64,000 nt of DNA from an uncultured Victivallales bacterium. Lineage in GTDB: Bacteria > Verrucomicrobiota > Lentisphaeria > Victivallales > UBA1829. Below the pieces are notes generated by a model that saw nothing but the letters and a program-made list of their open reading frames with translations, was not told where the DNA came from and did no database searches. The stretch covers positions 1-64,000 of the forward strand of contig CAKUJH010000006.1 in the NCBI GenBank assembly GCA_934661375.1, in the 5' to 3' direction. Shown piece by piece: positions 17,976-26,645 of this stretch. The position numbers and the translations under genes were made by a program. How positions within the stretch are numbered: the first letter of the stretch is position 1; the number at the start of each line of letters is the position of its first letter.

Positions 17976-18723
17976 GGACTTTCATATCTGATTCCAAGCG
18001 TTGAATAAAATCCTTGAAAATATCCGTGTTCATTGCTTCCTTGTGAAACATGAAAAATAAATCTCCCGTATTTCCAACAGCCGAGATCATTTTACATTTG
18101 ATTGATTTGTTGGCAGGAAGCCTCAAAACCGGTGCAGATCCGCGCTTGGAATACCCCTTTGTTCTAATCTCACCGGCAAGAGCGCAAGTCTCATCGGCCC
18201 ACATGATCTTTGCCCCTGTTTCACGGGCTTCCTTCTGAATCTCCGGATATTTTACCTCAAGCCATTCCTTGACCTGTACAGCATTCTGTTCACGAGCGTA
18301 TGTGATCGGGCATTGTGAGGTAAAATTCATCTTGTTCATATATCTGCGGACCGTGCGCCGACATGGCTTGACATGCCACGTTTCATCAATGTATGCCTGC
18401 AACGCTTTCGATGACCACAGCGCAAAGGGAAATTTCAGCTGATCCGGTGTGGAGCCGATGACTGTTTTCTCTAATTTTTTCATCTGTCTGGCATTCAATA
18501 AACTTCCGGTGTTTTGATCCGGTCCCCGTTTTTGTTCTTTAACCGCTTCCTCGCCATGGACCTTGAATTTTCGATACCAGCTGTAAACAGTTTCAGGGTA
18601 AATCTTATGAGTTCTTGCAAAAGAATGTCCTGTTATACCAGACTGAAATGCTTCGTAAGCTTCTTTTCGCAGCAGTTCTCTGCGCTTCGCCGAAATACTT
18701 TTGATGTCGTGTATTATTTTCAT
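17905..18723 (-). mobile_element. Truncated IS630-family transposase
   Basis: The frame encodes about 272 residues. It has the IS630 helix-turn-helix (KEAYEAFQSGITGHSFARTH), a second winged-helix region (LKFPFALWSSKALQAYI) and the start of the DDE domain with the first Asp (IMWADETCALAGE). The frame then runs into unrelated sequence after FIQRLESDM near 17985. The second Asp (in a VDN-x-x-x-H motif) and the final Glu are missing, so it is inactive. GGAG precedes the ATG at 18723 by nine bases. I could not identify terminal inverted repeats. The last 70 bases overlap the GH31 relic in another frame. Confidence 0.8.
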
Positions 18724-18920
18724 CGTGCCATTCTCCATGTTTTGGTATGGTAATGCAGCACATTATGTTATTTATGTTCAGTACAATAAATAAACAAGGC
18801 AGCTGCACCCCGATTCCGATGATGAAATAACTGTACTGCTGGCGGCGGATGACGTTCTGTTCCGCAAGACGTTTTTCAGCGTTTTTGACACTTATGCAAT
18901 CGTTTTTGTCATTTCTGTCA

Positions 18921-18949
18921 TTGCAATTTAAAAATCAGTATGTTATATT
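18921..18949 (+). promoter_or_regulatory. Promoter of the second pilin-like operon
   Basis: TTGCAA (18921-18926), 17-base spacer, TATATT (18944-18949), about 60 bases upstream of the ATG. The 170 bases further upstream, between the transposase start and this promoter, hold T-rich repeats (two TTTTTGnCA copies) but no gene. Confidence 0.7.
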
Positions 18950-19016
18950 GTCCGAAGAAACAGGTAAAGCACACAGTAATGAATCAACAGAAATCAAAGG
19001 AAAGGAAGAGTTCAAG

Positions 19017-19757
19017 ATGTTCAGACAAAACATTATTCGACAGCGGTTTGCAGCAAAACGGAATTTCACCTTGATCGAACTCCTCGTCGTGATTGCGATC
19101 ATAGCGATTCTGGCAAGTATGCTGCTGCCGGCGCTGAACAACGCCCGCGCCATGGCACAGAACAGCAGCTGTCTCAACAACCAGAAACAGATCGGACTCG
19201 CCATTCTCTCCTACATTCCGGACTGGAAGGAATATTATCCCTGCCGCGCGGACCGCGATGGCGGCTGGGCGTATGATTTATACAACACCCATCATCTGAA
19301 ATATGTCAAGGCATATTTCTGTCCTGCCAGCTCCGGGGTCCTGGACCTCGCCACAGCAAACCGTCTTCAGGACGACCCTGCCAAAATCAACCGCTACGCC
19401 CAGATTCATTACGGCTACAACTATAAATATATCGGCGGACGGTATGACCTGTACATAGCCAATCACGATCCGCAGTGGCAGTACCAGAGCATCAGACTTT
19501 CCGCCGTGGTTCAGCCGTCCAGCAAAGTGGTGTTCGCCGACGCGCGCACCCGGAACAAGCCAACCGGCGAGCTTAACGATTACGTCGATCTGCCGTCGGA
19601 CAAGCCGATCAACATCATCCATGAGCGGCATAACAAATCCGCCAATATCGCCTGGGCGGACGGACATGTCAGTTCGGAAAAAGCTGCGCAGAAACGGATT
19701 CAATGCGTTGTCAACCGCAAATATTTCCAGGCGACCGCAACACGCAGTTATCCCTGA
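19017..19757 (+). CDS. Pilin-like protein with type II prepilin N-terminus (DUF1559-like)
   Basis: The 246-residue protein has a short basic leader, the prepilin motif and helix FTLIELLVVIAIIAILASML at about residues 17-37, and a C-terminal HERHNKSANIAWADGHVS that fits H-x9-DG exactly. It is a homologue of the protein at 13327 and heads a parallel gene block. The start at 19017 was chosen for AAAGGAAGAG upstream and for the conserved short leader. A longer in-frame extension back to 18849 would span the promoter. The protein is expected to be processed by a prepilin peptidase and anchored in the inner membrane. Function in this lineage is unresolved. Confidence 0.88.
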   Translation: MFRQNIIRQRFAAKRNFTLIELLVVIAIIAILASMLLPALNNARAMAQNSSCLNNQKQIGLAILSYIPDWKEYYPCRADRDGGWAYDLYNTHHLKYVKAYFCPASSGVLDLATANRLQDDPAKINRYAQIHYGYNYKYIGGRYDLYIANHDPQWQYQSIRLSAVVQPSSKVVFADARTRNKPTGELNDYVDLPSDKPINIIHERHNKSANIAWADGHVSSEKAAQKRIQCVVNRKYFQATATRSYP

Positions 19758-19813
19758 CCGCAACCGGAAAGATTCACTTCCCGGAAAAAATAAGAACCGA
19801 AAGGAGTTCCACA

Positions 19814-20590
19814 ATGAAAAAACTGTTTTCCGCCGCAGTCATGCTGACCGCCCTCACCCTCTCCGCCGAAAACCTGTTCACGCTTTCCGCGCCGCAGGAT
19901 TTCAACAATCCGCAAAAACTGACCGCCGCCGGCGATGCGCTGGAAACCGCCGCTCCCGGCTGGTTCATGAGCATAAAACAAATGGAAATCGACCCGGCAA
20001 AAACCTATCGGATCGAAGGAGAATTCCGCACGGCTCCGGGAAAAACGGTCAAGGGAAAACTCAGCATCGGATTCTACGGTCTGGATAAAGACGGACATGT
20101 CATTCAGGTAACCAGCGTCAACGCGGCGGCGGGCAGTGAAACGGAGCTTGCCGCCCCGGTCAATGCGGCGGATACCGTTCTCAAAATCAAGGACGGTTCC
20201 AAATGGCAGAATCAGGGATATGTGGCGTATGACGTGGACCCGTCCGGCAAACAGCGGGACCTGCCGTGCAAGACTGTTCTCAATGCGATTACCAAAACGG
20301 TGAAGAAAAACGGCGCTGTCTATGAAGTAACCCTGGCTCAGTCCGCAGGAAAAAATCTGGCGGCGGGAGTGGCGGTCCGTCAGCATCTCCCCGGCTGGTC
20401 CTTCCTTTCCTCCGACCGGGTGGACGTTACTGACGGCTGGCGGAAAATCAGCTGGACTGTCAAGCCCGGCGCGGAAAAGAAGAACACCCGTCATCAATGG
20501 CTGTTCGGCTCGAAAAAATTCATCTGTGTGATTGTGGCTCCGGCAGGAGTCCAGTTCCGCGGCGTCACGGTTTCTGCGGAGGATAAATGA
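19814..20590 (+). CDS. Exported beta-rich protein, unknown function
   Basis: This 258-residue protein has a signal peptide (MKKLFSAAVMLTALTLSA). The mature part looks like a jelly-roll carbohydrate-binding fold of the CBM4/9/16 kind (FMSIKQMEIDPAKTYRIEG and the late VDVTDGWRKISWTVKPG are typical edge strands), but I cannot assign a family with certainty. AAGGAG lies upstream of the ATG. Its stop overlaps the next gene's start by four bases, so the two are probably made together, perhaps as partners on the same polysaccharide. Confidence 0.7.
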   Translation: MKKLFSAAVMLTALTLSAENLFTLSAPQDFNNPQKLTAAGDALETAAPGWFMSIKQMEIDPAKTYRIEGEFRTAPGKTVKGKLSIGFYGLDKDGHVIQVTSVNAAAGSETELAAPVNAADTVLKIKDGSKWQNQGYVAYDVDPSGKQRDLPCKTVLNAITKTVKKNGAVYEVTLAQSAGKNLAAGVAVRQHLPGWSFLSSDRVDVTDGWRKISWTVKPGAEKKNTRHQWLFGSKKFICVIVAPAGVQFRGVTVSAEDK

Positions 20591-23469
20591 TGCGTCTGCT
20601 GTTCATTCCCCTGCTGCTGGCGGCCTGCGGTCTGACCGCCGCGCCGGATTATACCCGGAGCGTGGCGGAGCCGCCGTCGCTGAAACCGCTCCGTCCGCGG
20701 GTGTCGGAACGGGTGCTGATGTACCCGGAAATCCAGTACAAATACGGTCTGTTCCAGAATTTTCTGGGAGGCTACATTGACCGTCCGCTGTTCTTTGACC
20801 GCAATACGCGTTACAAAGACCGTTTTCAGGTCATGACGCCGGAATCGTTTTTCCGCGATGCCGAAATCATACAGAGTTACGGTTTTGACGGCGGCGGCTC
20901 CCTGTGCAGCGTATTGTTCGACAGCTACAAACAGGCATTGCAATATCTTGACGCCGCCCCGGACCGTCTCAAAAACTATTATGAGTTTCCGCAGTTTGCC
21001 TTCGGGGAACTCGGACAGTACAAAGTCGACCGGGAACGCACGGCGCGGGTGCTGCGTCTGGCTCTGAAATCGAAATTCTCGCCGAAAATCAAAGGACGCA
21101 TTCCGGTCTCGACGTACAATTCCCAGCATATCCGTCCGGATGTGATGAAAGCATACCTGGATTCTTTGCGGCAGGAATTCGGCGACACGTTTGCCGTAAC
21201 GGGCGGACTCCATGTAGATCCCGATGACTTCGAAGCATTCCACCGCAACGGCAAATGGGATGACACACTGCGGAAAAAATACCGCGACCGGATCGACGGC
21301 ATCCTGAAAACCTTCGACGGCATTCAGATCTCCCCCGAAGAACGCCGTCGCATGAATCACTATCAGACCGTGCCGGATTTTGAAGTCTATGACCGGGAAA
21401 TCAAACCGCTGCTGCTGGCTGCGCTCTCCCGTCCGGAGAATAGGGAAAAACTGGTCTGCGGACGAGTACAGCACGGCTATATCAATCACATGTCCGGCGT
21501 CAATTTCGGAGAATTCGGAACCGCCGCCATGCGCGGCATGCTGAACCGTTTCGCGGAACTCAACTGCGATTTCATTTTCTTTTTCGAATGGAATGAATTC
21601 AATGAAAACACCTGCTGGCAGCCCACACTTTACAATTCGCTGGTGCTTCAGCGTCTGGTGCGTTATTATGCGAACACCCTGCGCGGAAAAACACCGCGTC
21701 CCAATCCCGGCGACGATCTGAATGTGCCGCCGCTGGCACTGTCGCACCGCGAAACACTGCGGACCGGCGAAACGCTGGATCTGGAACTGCTGAACATTCC
21801 CGATACAGCCCAAAACAGTACGTACAAAGCCCGTCTGCGTCTGGAGAACATCAAAGGAAAAACGCTGATCGAATTTCCGGAAGAACAGTTTGACCGGGCG
21901 GCATTGCGCGCCGTAACCTATTCCGTGCCAACGGAAAAACTTTCCGGCGAAACGCTGCTGATTCCCCGTCTTGCCGTTACCGGGGCGGACGGAAAAATTC
22001 TGAAGTATGATCACTTCCAGTACATCCGCCAGCTGCCGACGTTCTGCTATAACTACAAATGCGTGCGGCAAAGTCTGCGCGACATTCTGAAACCGGTCAG
22101 CCACGGATTCGAAGCCATGCCGCTGAAAAACGGCAGATACAAACTGACAGGCAATATCGACGCCGGCGAAAAACTGGCGTCACTGGAAATCACCGATTAC
22201 GGACGGGAAGTCTATGCGCTGGATCCCCGGAATGAATTTGACCGGACCCGCTATACGATTCTCGCCGGACATTTCTCCACCCGCAGAAACGGCAGGCGTC
22301 CGGTGGAAATCACCGTCAAAAACGGCGGGGACTGGAAATTCCGCGCCTGGGGATTCCCGAATGCCCACCTCGGTTCGTTCACCCGGAGCGGAGAGACTCT
22401 GAAAGGAGATTTTCTGATCTGGACGGCACTCAACCGTTTCATCATCGCCATTCCGAAGGAAAAAATTGCGGAAGCCGTGCTTTCCGTGACTGCGGACGGC
22501 GAAACGTTCCGGGTCAGGACGGCTGATCTCATCCGCCGGAACTGCATGGCATACGCATTTCCGAAATGCCGTCTGGAAATCCAGGAGTATCATGAGCAGT
22601 GCGACATTCCGTATCCGCTGAATCTGAATGCCGGGAAATTCACCGCAGAGCTGAAATCGAACCGCACCTATCCGATTTACCAGATGCGCGCCGTAACCGT
22701 TTCGGGAAAAATTTTCCGCAGTCATCCGGTCATGCCGAAACCGCTGCCGTCAAAAACGGAGATGCTGAATGTGTTCAGCGAAAGCACCGGCAAAGTAGTC
22801 GCCGCGGCCGTGCCGGGCGCATTGGTGCCGCGTCTGAACTGGGAATTCGATCCGGGGTCCGGCGCAATTCTCGACCGCAACGGCTTCGATCCGTTCTTCA
22901 CCGCAGGACTCGGCGGCGGCTATCATTACGGCGGAGCGTTTAATCAGCTGCCGCTGCCGGAAGGACGCCATACTCCGGTCTGGACCAAAGAGGACGGACG
23001 CAATGTGCTGGTCTTTGACGGCAGAAGCTATCTGCAATTCCCGAAGGAAACTTTTCCGCGCGGCAGTTTCAGGCTGCGTTTCGAAGTGAAGCCGGAACCG
23101 GCGGAAGATACGGACACCTATGTGCTGTTCCGTCATTACGACAGAATTCTCGGTTCGGTCACTCTGTATGTGCGCTATGACCGGCTGAACTTTGCCATTG
23201 CCGGACGCGACCTCAAAACGGACAGTTTCTCCACGGGTCTGCCGCTGGAACCGGGCAAATGGTCGCAGGTGGAAGTCAGTTACGATCTGCACCAGCTCCG
23301 TTTCAAAGTGAACGGACAGGAACGCTTTTTCCCGCTGGAAGCCAAACTGGCACTGTATTTCAAACCGTCCATTTTCGGCGGAAACGTCAAGCCGGAATTC
23401 GGACTGCCCGGCGGAACGGAAATGTTCCGGGGAAAATTGAGAAGTTTTTCCATTCACCACAATCTGTAA
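20587..23469 (+). CDS. Exported multidomain glycoside-hydrolase-like protein (possible lipoprotein)
   Basis: This 960-residue protein starts with a short signal sequence ending LLLAAC, a plausible lipobox, so it may be lipid-anchored. Residues about 40-370 look like a TIM-barrel of the GH71/GH99-like type. The best landmarks are GFDGGG near 98, and a strand ending FFFEWNEFNENTCWQPT near 330, which resembles the WNE-x-x-E stretch of GH99-type endo-mannosidases. The C-terminal 170 residues form a LamG/concanavalin-like domain (FRLRFEVKPEP, WSQVEVSYDLHQLRFKVNG). It is translationally coupled to the exported protein upstream (ATGA) and followed by an amidohydrolase. The substrate is unknown. Confidence 0.7.
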   Translation: MMRLLFIPLLLAACGLTAAPDYTRSVAEPPSLKPLRPRVSERVLMYPEIQYKYGLFQNFLGGYIDRPLFFDRNTRYKDRFQVMTPESFFRDAEIIQSYGFDGGGSLCSVLFDSYKQALQYLDAAPDRLKNYYEFPQFAFGELGQYKVDRERTARVLRLALKSKFSPKIKGRIPVSTYNSQHIRPDVMKAYLDSLRQEFGDTFAVTGGLHVDPDDFEAFHRNGKWDDTLRKKYRDRIDGILKTFDGIQISPEERRRMNHYQTVPDFEVYDREIKPLLLAALSRPENREKLVCGRVQHGYINHMSGVNFGEFGTAAMRGMLNRFAELNCDFIFFFEWNEFNENTCWQPTLYNSLVLQRLVRYYANTLRGKTPRPNPGDDLNVPPLALSHRETLRTGETLDLELLNIPDTAQNSTYKARLRLENIKGKTLIEFPEEQFDRAALRAVTYSVPTEKLSGETLLIPRLAVTGADGKILKYDHFQYIRQLPTFCYNYKCVRQSLRDILKPVSHGFEAMPLKNGRYKLTGNIDAGEKLASLEITDYGREVYALDPRNEFDRTRYTILAGHFSTRRNGRRPVEITVKNGGDWKFRAWGFPNAHLGSFTRSGETLKGDFLIWTALNRFIIAIPKEKIAEAVLSVTADGETFRVRTADLIRRNCMAYAFPKCRLEIQEYHEQCDIPYPLNLNAGKFTAELKSNRTYPIYQMRAVTVSGKIFRSHPVMPKPLPSKTEMLNVFSESTGKVVAAAVPGALVPRLNWEFDPGSGAILDRNGFDPFFTAGLGGGYHYGGAFNQLPLPEGRHTPVWTKEDGRNVLVFDGRSYLQFPKETFPRGSFRLRFEVKPEPAEDTDTYVLFRHYDRILGSVTLYVRYDRLNFAIAGRDLKTDSFSTGLPLEPGKWSQVEVSYDLHQLRFKVNGQERFFPLEAKLALYFKPSIFGGNVKPEFGLPGGTEMFRGKLRSFSIHHNL

Positions 23470-23483
23470 TCAGAGGAGTGAGT

Positions 23484-24311
23484 ATGCGTTATCTGGATTT
23501 TCATTTTCATTGTTCGGTGGACACACCGGAAGCCGTTGCGGAAACCGTGCGCACAGCGAAGGAAAACAACACGGTCGTGGCATTGAGCGGCGGTCTGCAT
23601 TACGGCGGGCATGACTACGTTCCGAATGAACAGGTGCTGGAAATCTGCCGGAAGGAACCGGAATGGCTCGTGCCGCTGGCGAAATTTGAACTGTGGAAAA
23701 CCGCCGATGCGGATCAGGTGTACCGCTATAAAGAAGCCGGATTCAAAGCCGTCAAGTTCATCTATCCGTACTACGCATACGACCATGACCTGTATATGCC
23801 GGTCTATGCGGCATGTGAAGAATGCGGACTCCCCGTGCTGTTCCACACCGGCAATTACAGCCCGAACGAATCGGATGTGAAATATCAGCTGCCTACTCTC
23901 AAGAACATGCACCCGATCAATCTGGACCGGATCGCACGGTCCTTCCCAAAACTCCATGTGGTCATGGCACATCTGGGAACAACCCTGTTCCGGGAACTGG
24001 CGGCAGGACTGGTCCGTATGCTCCCGAATCTCTGCTTCGATCTCGCCGGAAACGGGGCATGGTCCGGTGTTTCCCCGCAGCAGCTCGGTGAACTGATGAA
24101 GCCCTTCCCCGCCAGTTTCCGCGGCGATGACGATTTCCGGTATTTCCGCCAGATGGTTTTCGGCTCGGACAGCTATGTGCATTACCCGCAGCTGCTCCCA
24201 ATGGCAAAGGCGGCATACGAAGAAAAACTGCGGCTGAACAATGTGCCGCAGGATATTCAGGAAGGGGTCATGGGAAAAACCGTGTCGGACTGGATCGGAT
24301 TCGATCTGTAA
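23484..24311 (+). CDS. Amidohydrolase-2-type metal-dependent hydrolase
   Basis: This 275-residue cytoplasmic TIM-barrel hydrolase belongs to the COG2159-like amidohydrolase group. The metal-binding HxH is in LDFHFHCS near residue 7. Further ligands are LFHTGNY near 115 and VMAHLG near 158, and FGSDSYVHYP near 230 supplies the metal-binding Asp. It probably hydrolyses a lactone or decarboxylates a ring compound; the substrate is not evident. GAGGAG lies at good distance from the ATG. It is the last gene of the second pilin-like block, and its cytoplasmic location suggests it handles a product imported after extracellular cleavage. Confidence 0.8.
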   Translation: MRYLDFHFHCSVDTPEAVAETVRTAKENNTVVALSGGLHYGGHDYVPNEQVLEICRKEPEWLVPLAKFELWKTADADQVYRYKEAGFKAVKFIYPYYAYDHDLYMPVYAACEECGLPVLFHTGNYSPNESDVKYQLPTLKNMHPINLDRIARSFPKLHVVMAHLGTTLFRELAAGLVRMLPNLCFDLAGNGAWSGVSPQQLGELMKPFPASFRGDDDFRYFRQMVFGSDSYVHYPQLLPMAKAAYEEKLRLNNVPQDIQEGVMGKTVSDWIGFDL

Positions 24312-24326
24312 AATCCGCTTTTCCGT

Positions 24327-24351
24327 CTGCCGCCGAACCGTCCGGCGGCAG
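24327..24351. terminator. GC-rich hairpin between convergent genes
   Basis: CTGCCGCCG (24327-24335) and CGGCGGCAG (24343-24351) form a perfect 9-bp stem with a 7-base loop. No T-run follows on either strand, so it may stop polymerase only weakly or may protect 3' ends. Confidence 0.45.
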
Positions 24352-24364
24352 GCGTCAATACCTG

Positions 24365-25123
24365 TCAATGAATATTCTGCCGACGGTATTCGCCGGGCGT
24401 CATGCCGCAATGACGGCGGAATACCGAACTGAAATAATTGCTGTCAGAAAAACCGCACAGATGACTGACCGCCGTAATACTCAGCTGACGGTGCAGCCGC
24501 AGATAAATTTTCGCTTCATGCAGACGACGTTCCGTCAAAGCCTCGCGGAACGTTTTTCCTGTATGACGGTGCAGCAGCTCCCCCAGATAATTCGGGTTGA
24601 CCTTCAGCTCTTCCGCCAGTTCCGACAAACCGATATTTTCAGAATAATGCAGATCCAGATAATGCTGAAAACGCTGTAAATAAAAATCGGCGCCGTTCTG
24701 TTTCCGGAATACTTTTCCTTCGGTCAGACGTTCCAGTTCCAGTGATGTGAATTCCGCCAGGAACCGCCCTGCCCGGAACAGCTCCCGCATCGGCGGATTA
24801 TCTTCCGGCAGAGAAAAATAAGCGGCAGCCGCCAGTTTACCCTGAAACATGACCGGCTGCACGAGTTCGCGCACACCGGCGGGACACACTCCGCAGAAAG
24901 CCCTGCCCTTTGCCGCAATCTGAAGTGAACGCCGCTTGTTTGCCGCACATTGCCGGTTGTTGTCCGCCAGTTTTCTGGCACGGCAATGCGGGGAATGGTG
25001 CAGATACTGATCCGGCAGCAGTTTCAATTCCGGGAAACGCCAGAACGCTTCATGCCGGATTTCCATGCTGATCAGCACCCGGTATTTTTTTTCCAGACTT
25101 CGCAGCAGTGCGGAAAGTTCCAT
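24365..25123 (-). CDS. AraC-family regulator with PocR-type sensory domain
   Basis: This 252-residue regulator has an N-terminal PocR-like ligand-binding region (about 20-120) with the spaced cysteines HCRARK, RQCAANK and FCGVCPAG, followed by a helical linker. Two AraC helix-turn-helix motifs follow at about 155-250 (LSELAEELKVNPNYLGELLH and SHLCGFSDSNYFSSVFRRHCG). PocR domains bind small organic ligands and may use cysteine-bound metal or redox state. It is divergent from the FAD oxidoreductase at 25252, its likely target. Its own promoter has a perfect palindrome over the start site. Confidence 0.85.
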   Translation of the reverse strand: MELSALLRSLEKKYRVLISMEIRHEAFWRFPELKLLPDQYLHHSPHCRARKLADNNRQCAANKRRSLQIAAKGRAFCGVCPAGVRELVQPVMFQGKLAAAAYFSLPEDNPPMRELFRAGRFLAEFTSLELERLTEGKVFRKQNGADFYLQRFQHYLDLHYSENIGLSELAEELKVNPNYLGELLHRHTGKTFREALTERRLHEAKIYLRLHRQLSITAVSHLCGFSDSNYFSSVFRRHCGMTPGEYRRQNIH

Positions 25124-25141
25124 TTGAGTCTCAGACCTCGA

Positions 25142-25158
25142 ACAGATTCAGAATCTGT
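25142..25158. promoter_or_regulatory. Palindromic operator candidate beside the AraC promoter
   Basis: ACAGATTC-A-GAATCTGT has perfect 8-bp arms around one base. It lies directly downstream of the -10 box of the AraC gene's promoter, over the expected transcription start. Confidence 0.55.
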
Positions 25159-25162
25159 GATT

Positions 25163-25190
25163 ATTATAGCATATTTTCTGAAAAATTCAA
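25163..25190 (-). promoter_or_regulatory. Promoter of the PocR-AraC gene
   Basis: Read on the minus strand: TTGAAT, 16-base spacer, TATAAT. This is one of the few exact TATAAT boxes in the window. Confidence 0.7.
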
Positions 25191-25251
25191 GGTTTTTCAA
25201 TATTCCCTATGTATATTATCCAGAGAAAACCACGAAACAGGAGGTGTTGTC

Positions 25252-26568
25252 ATGAAATTTTATGAAGAAGCCGCACGCAGAATTCCCGTGATTGCGGAAA
25301 CCGATGTGCTGGTCGCCGGCGGAGGCCCCGCCGGAATCGGAGCCGCACTGGCTGCCGCACGCTGCGGAGCCAAAGTCATGCTGATCGAAAAAGGCAGTGC
25401 GCTCGGCGGCGTTGCCACGCTGGGCATGATGTCCCACTGGTCCGGAGCGGCTCAATGCCCGCTGATGAATGAAATTGCCGAACGCAGCGTTCAGAGTTCA
25501 TCCATGCCACTGGAACTTGCCTCGCAGCTGGATGGCTTTGACCGTTCCCGCGGCATTCCGCATGAATGCCTGAAACAGACGCTGTCGCAGATGATGCGGG
25601 AAAGCGGCGTCGTTTTCCAGCTGCACACCATGGCTGTCGGGGTAATCTGCGAAAATAATAAAGTCCGCGGTATCATCACGGAAAGTAAATCCGGACGCGA
25701 AGCCATTTACGCCAAAGCGGTCATTGACGCCACGGGAGACGGCGATATTGCCGCTTTCGCCGGCGTGGAATATCAGCAGGGTCGCGAGGAAGACCATCAG
25801 TGCCAGCCGGTTACAACCATGTTCCGGATCGGCGGAGTGGATTACAGCCGCGCCGTGTTTCCCGGTTCTTTTGAAACGCTCATCCATTTGCCCAAAGGCG
25901 AAATACAGGCTCTGGGAAAAGCGCATCTGCCAGCTCCCGCCGGACACGTTCTGCTTTACCGGAACAGTCTTCCCGGAGAAGTGGTGGTCAACATGACCAA
26001 TGTTACCGGAATCGACGGAACCAATGTCCGAGATCTGACCAGAGCGGAAATCATCTGCCGCGACCAGATGGACGCCATTGTGAAGTTCCTGCGGGAATAT
26101 GTGCCGGGCTATGAAAAATGTTATCTGACGGCATCCGGCGAAGTCGGTGTTCGGGAAACCCGGCATTTCAAGGGGGTGTACACGCTGGTTCCGGAAGACA
26201 TTGTGGAAGCAATGGTTTTCGATGACTGGATCGCCACCCGGAATTTCTTCAACTTCGACATCCACAACCTTTCCGGCTCCGGACTGGACGCCAACGGATG
26301 CCAAAAACATTTCAAGGCAAAAGGTGAATACACCATTCCCTACCGCGCCTGTGTACCGGAAAAAATCGACGGTCTGCTGCTTTCCGGACGCAATATTTCC
26401 GGAACACACAAGGCGAGCTCCAATTACCGCGTGATGGGAATCTGCCTGAATATCGGACAGGGCGTCGGAACCGCGGCGGCGGTTGCGGTTCGGGACAATG
26501 TGGAACTGCGCAATGCGAATATCCGCAAAGTTCAGGATATTCTGCAGAAAACCGGAGTGGAAGTATAA
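25252..26568 (+). CDS. FAD-dependent oxidoreductase (FAD_oxidored family)
   Basis: This 438-residue flavoprotein has an N-terminal dinucleotide-binding motif DVLVAGGGPAGIGAALAAAR (about 19-38). It continues with the family stretch GGVATLGMMS, then VIDATGDGDIAAFAG near 165 and the C-terminal FAD contacts LLLSGRNISGTHKASSNYR. Members of this family often accompany carbohydrate or polyol catabolism, but substrates are rarely known. The ATG at 25252 follows a strong AGGAGG. Upstream, TATATT occurs at 25212-25217 without a good -35 box. An activator-dependent promoter run by the divergent AraC protein would explain this. Confidence 0.85.
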   Translation: MKFYEEAARRIPVIAETDVLVAGGGPAGIGAALAAARCGAKVMLIEKGSALGGVATLGMMSHWSGAAQCPLMNEIAERSVQSSSMPLELASQLDGFDRSRGIPHECLKQTLSQMMRESGVVFQLHTMAVGVICENNKVRGIITESKSGREAIYAKAVIDATGDGDIAAFAGVEYQQGREEDHQCQPVTTMFRIGGVDYSRAVFPGSFETLIHLPKGEIQALGKAHLPAPAGHVLLYRNSLPGEVVVNMTNVTGIDGTNVRDLTRAEIICRDQMDAIVKFLREYVPGYEKCYLTASGEVGVRETRHFKGVYTLVPEDIVEAMVFDDWIATRNFFNFDIHNLSGSGLDANGCQKHFKAKGEYTIPYRACVPEKIDGLLLSGRNISGTHKASSNYRVMGICLNIGQGVGTAAAVAVRDNVELRNANIRKVQDILQKTGVEV

Positions 26569-26589
26569 CCGTTTTCATAAATGTCTATA

Positions 26590-26633
26590 AAAAAACAGCT
26601 CCCCAAACCAGAAAAGCCGGGGAGCCGTTTTTT
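26590..26633. terminator. Bidirectional terminator
   Basis: ACAGCTCCCC (26595-26604) pairs with GGGGAGCCGT (26619-26628) with one mismatch. It is flanked by an A-run on the left and a T-run on the right, and serves the convergent FAD oxidoreductase and RRM genes. Confidence 0.8.
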
Positions 26634-26645
26634 ACGTTGGAAAGA

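Noticed and set aside
18724..18920. Terminal inverted repeats for the IS630 element
   Set aside because: No convincing inverted pair could be matched because the other end of the element is deleted.
20494..22104. A 536-residue open frame antisense to the exported TIM-barrel protein
   Set aside because: There is no recognisable domain and no ribosome-binding site, and it is fully covered by the coupled gene pair on the plus strand.
24327..24351. GC-rich hairpin considered as a repeat-family element (REP-like)
   Set aside because: No second copy of the stem was noticed elsewhere in the window, so it is reported only as a weak terminator-like hairpin.
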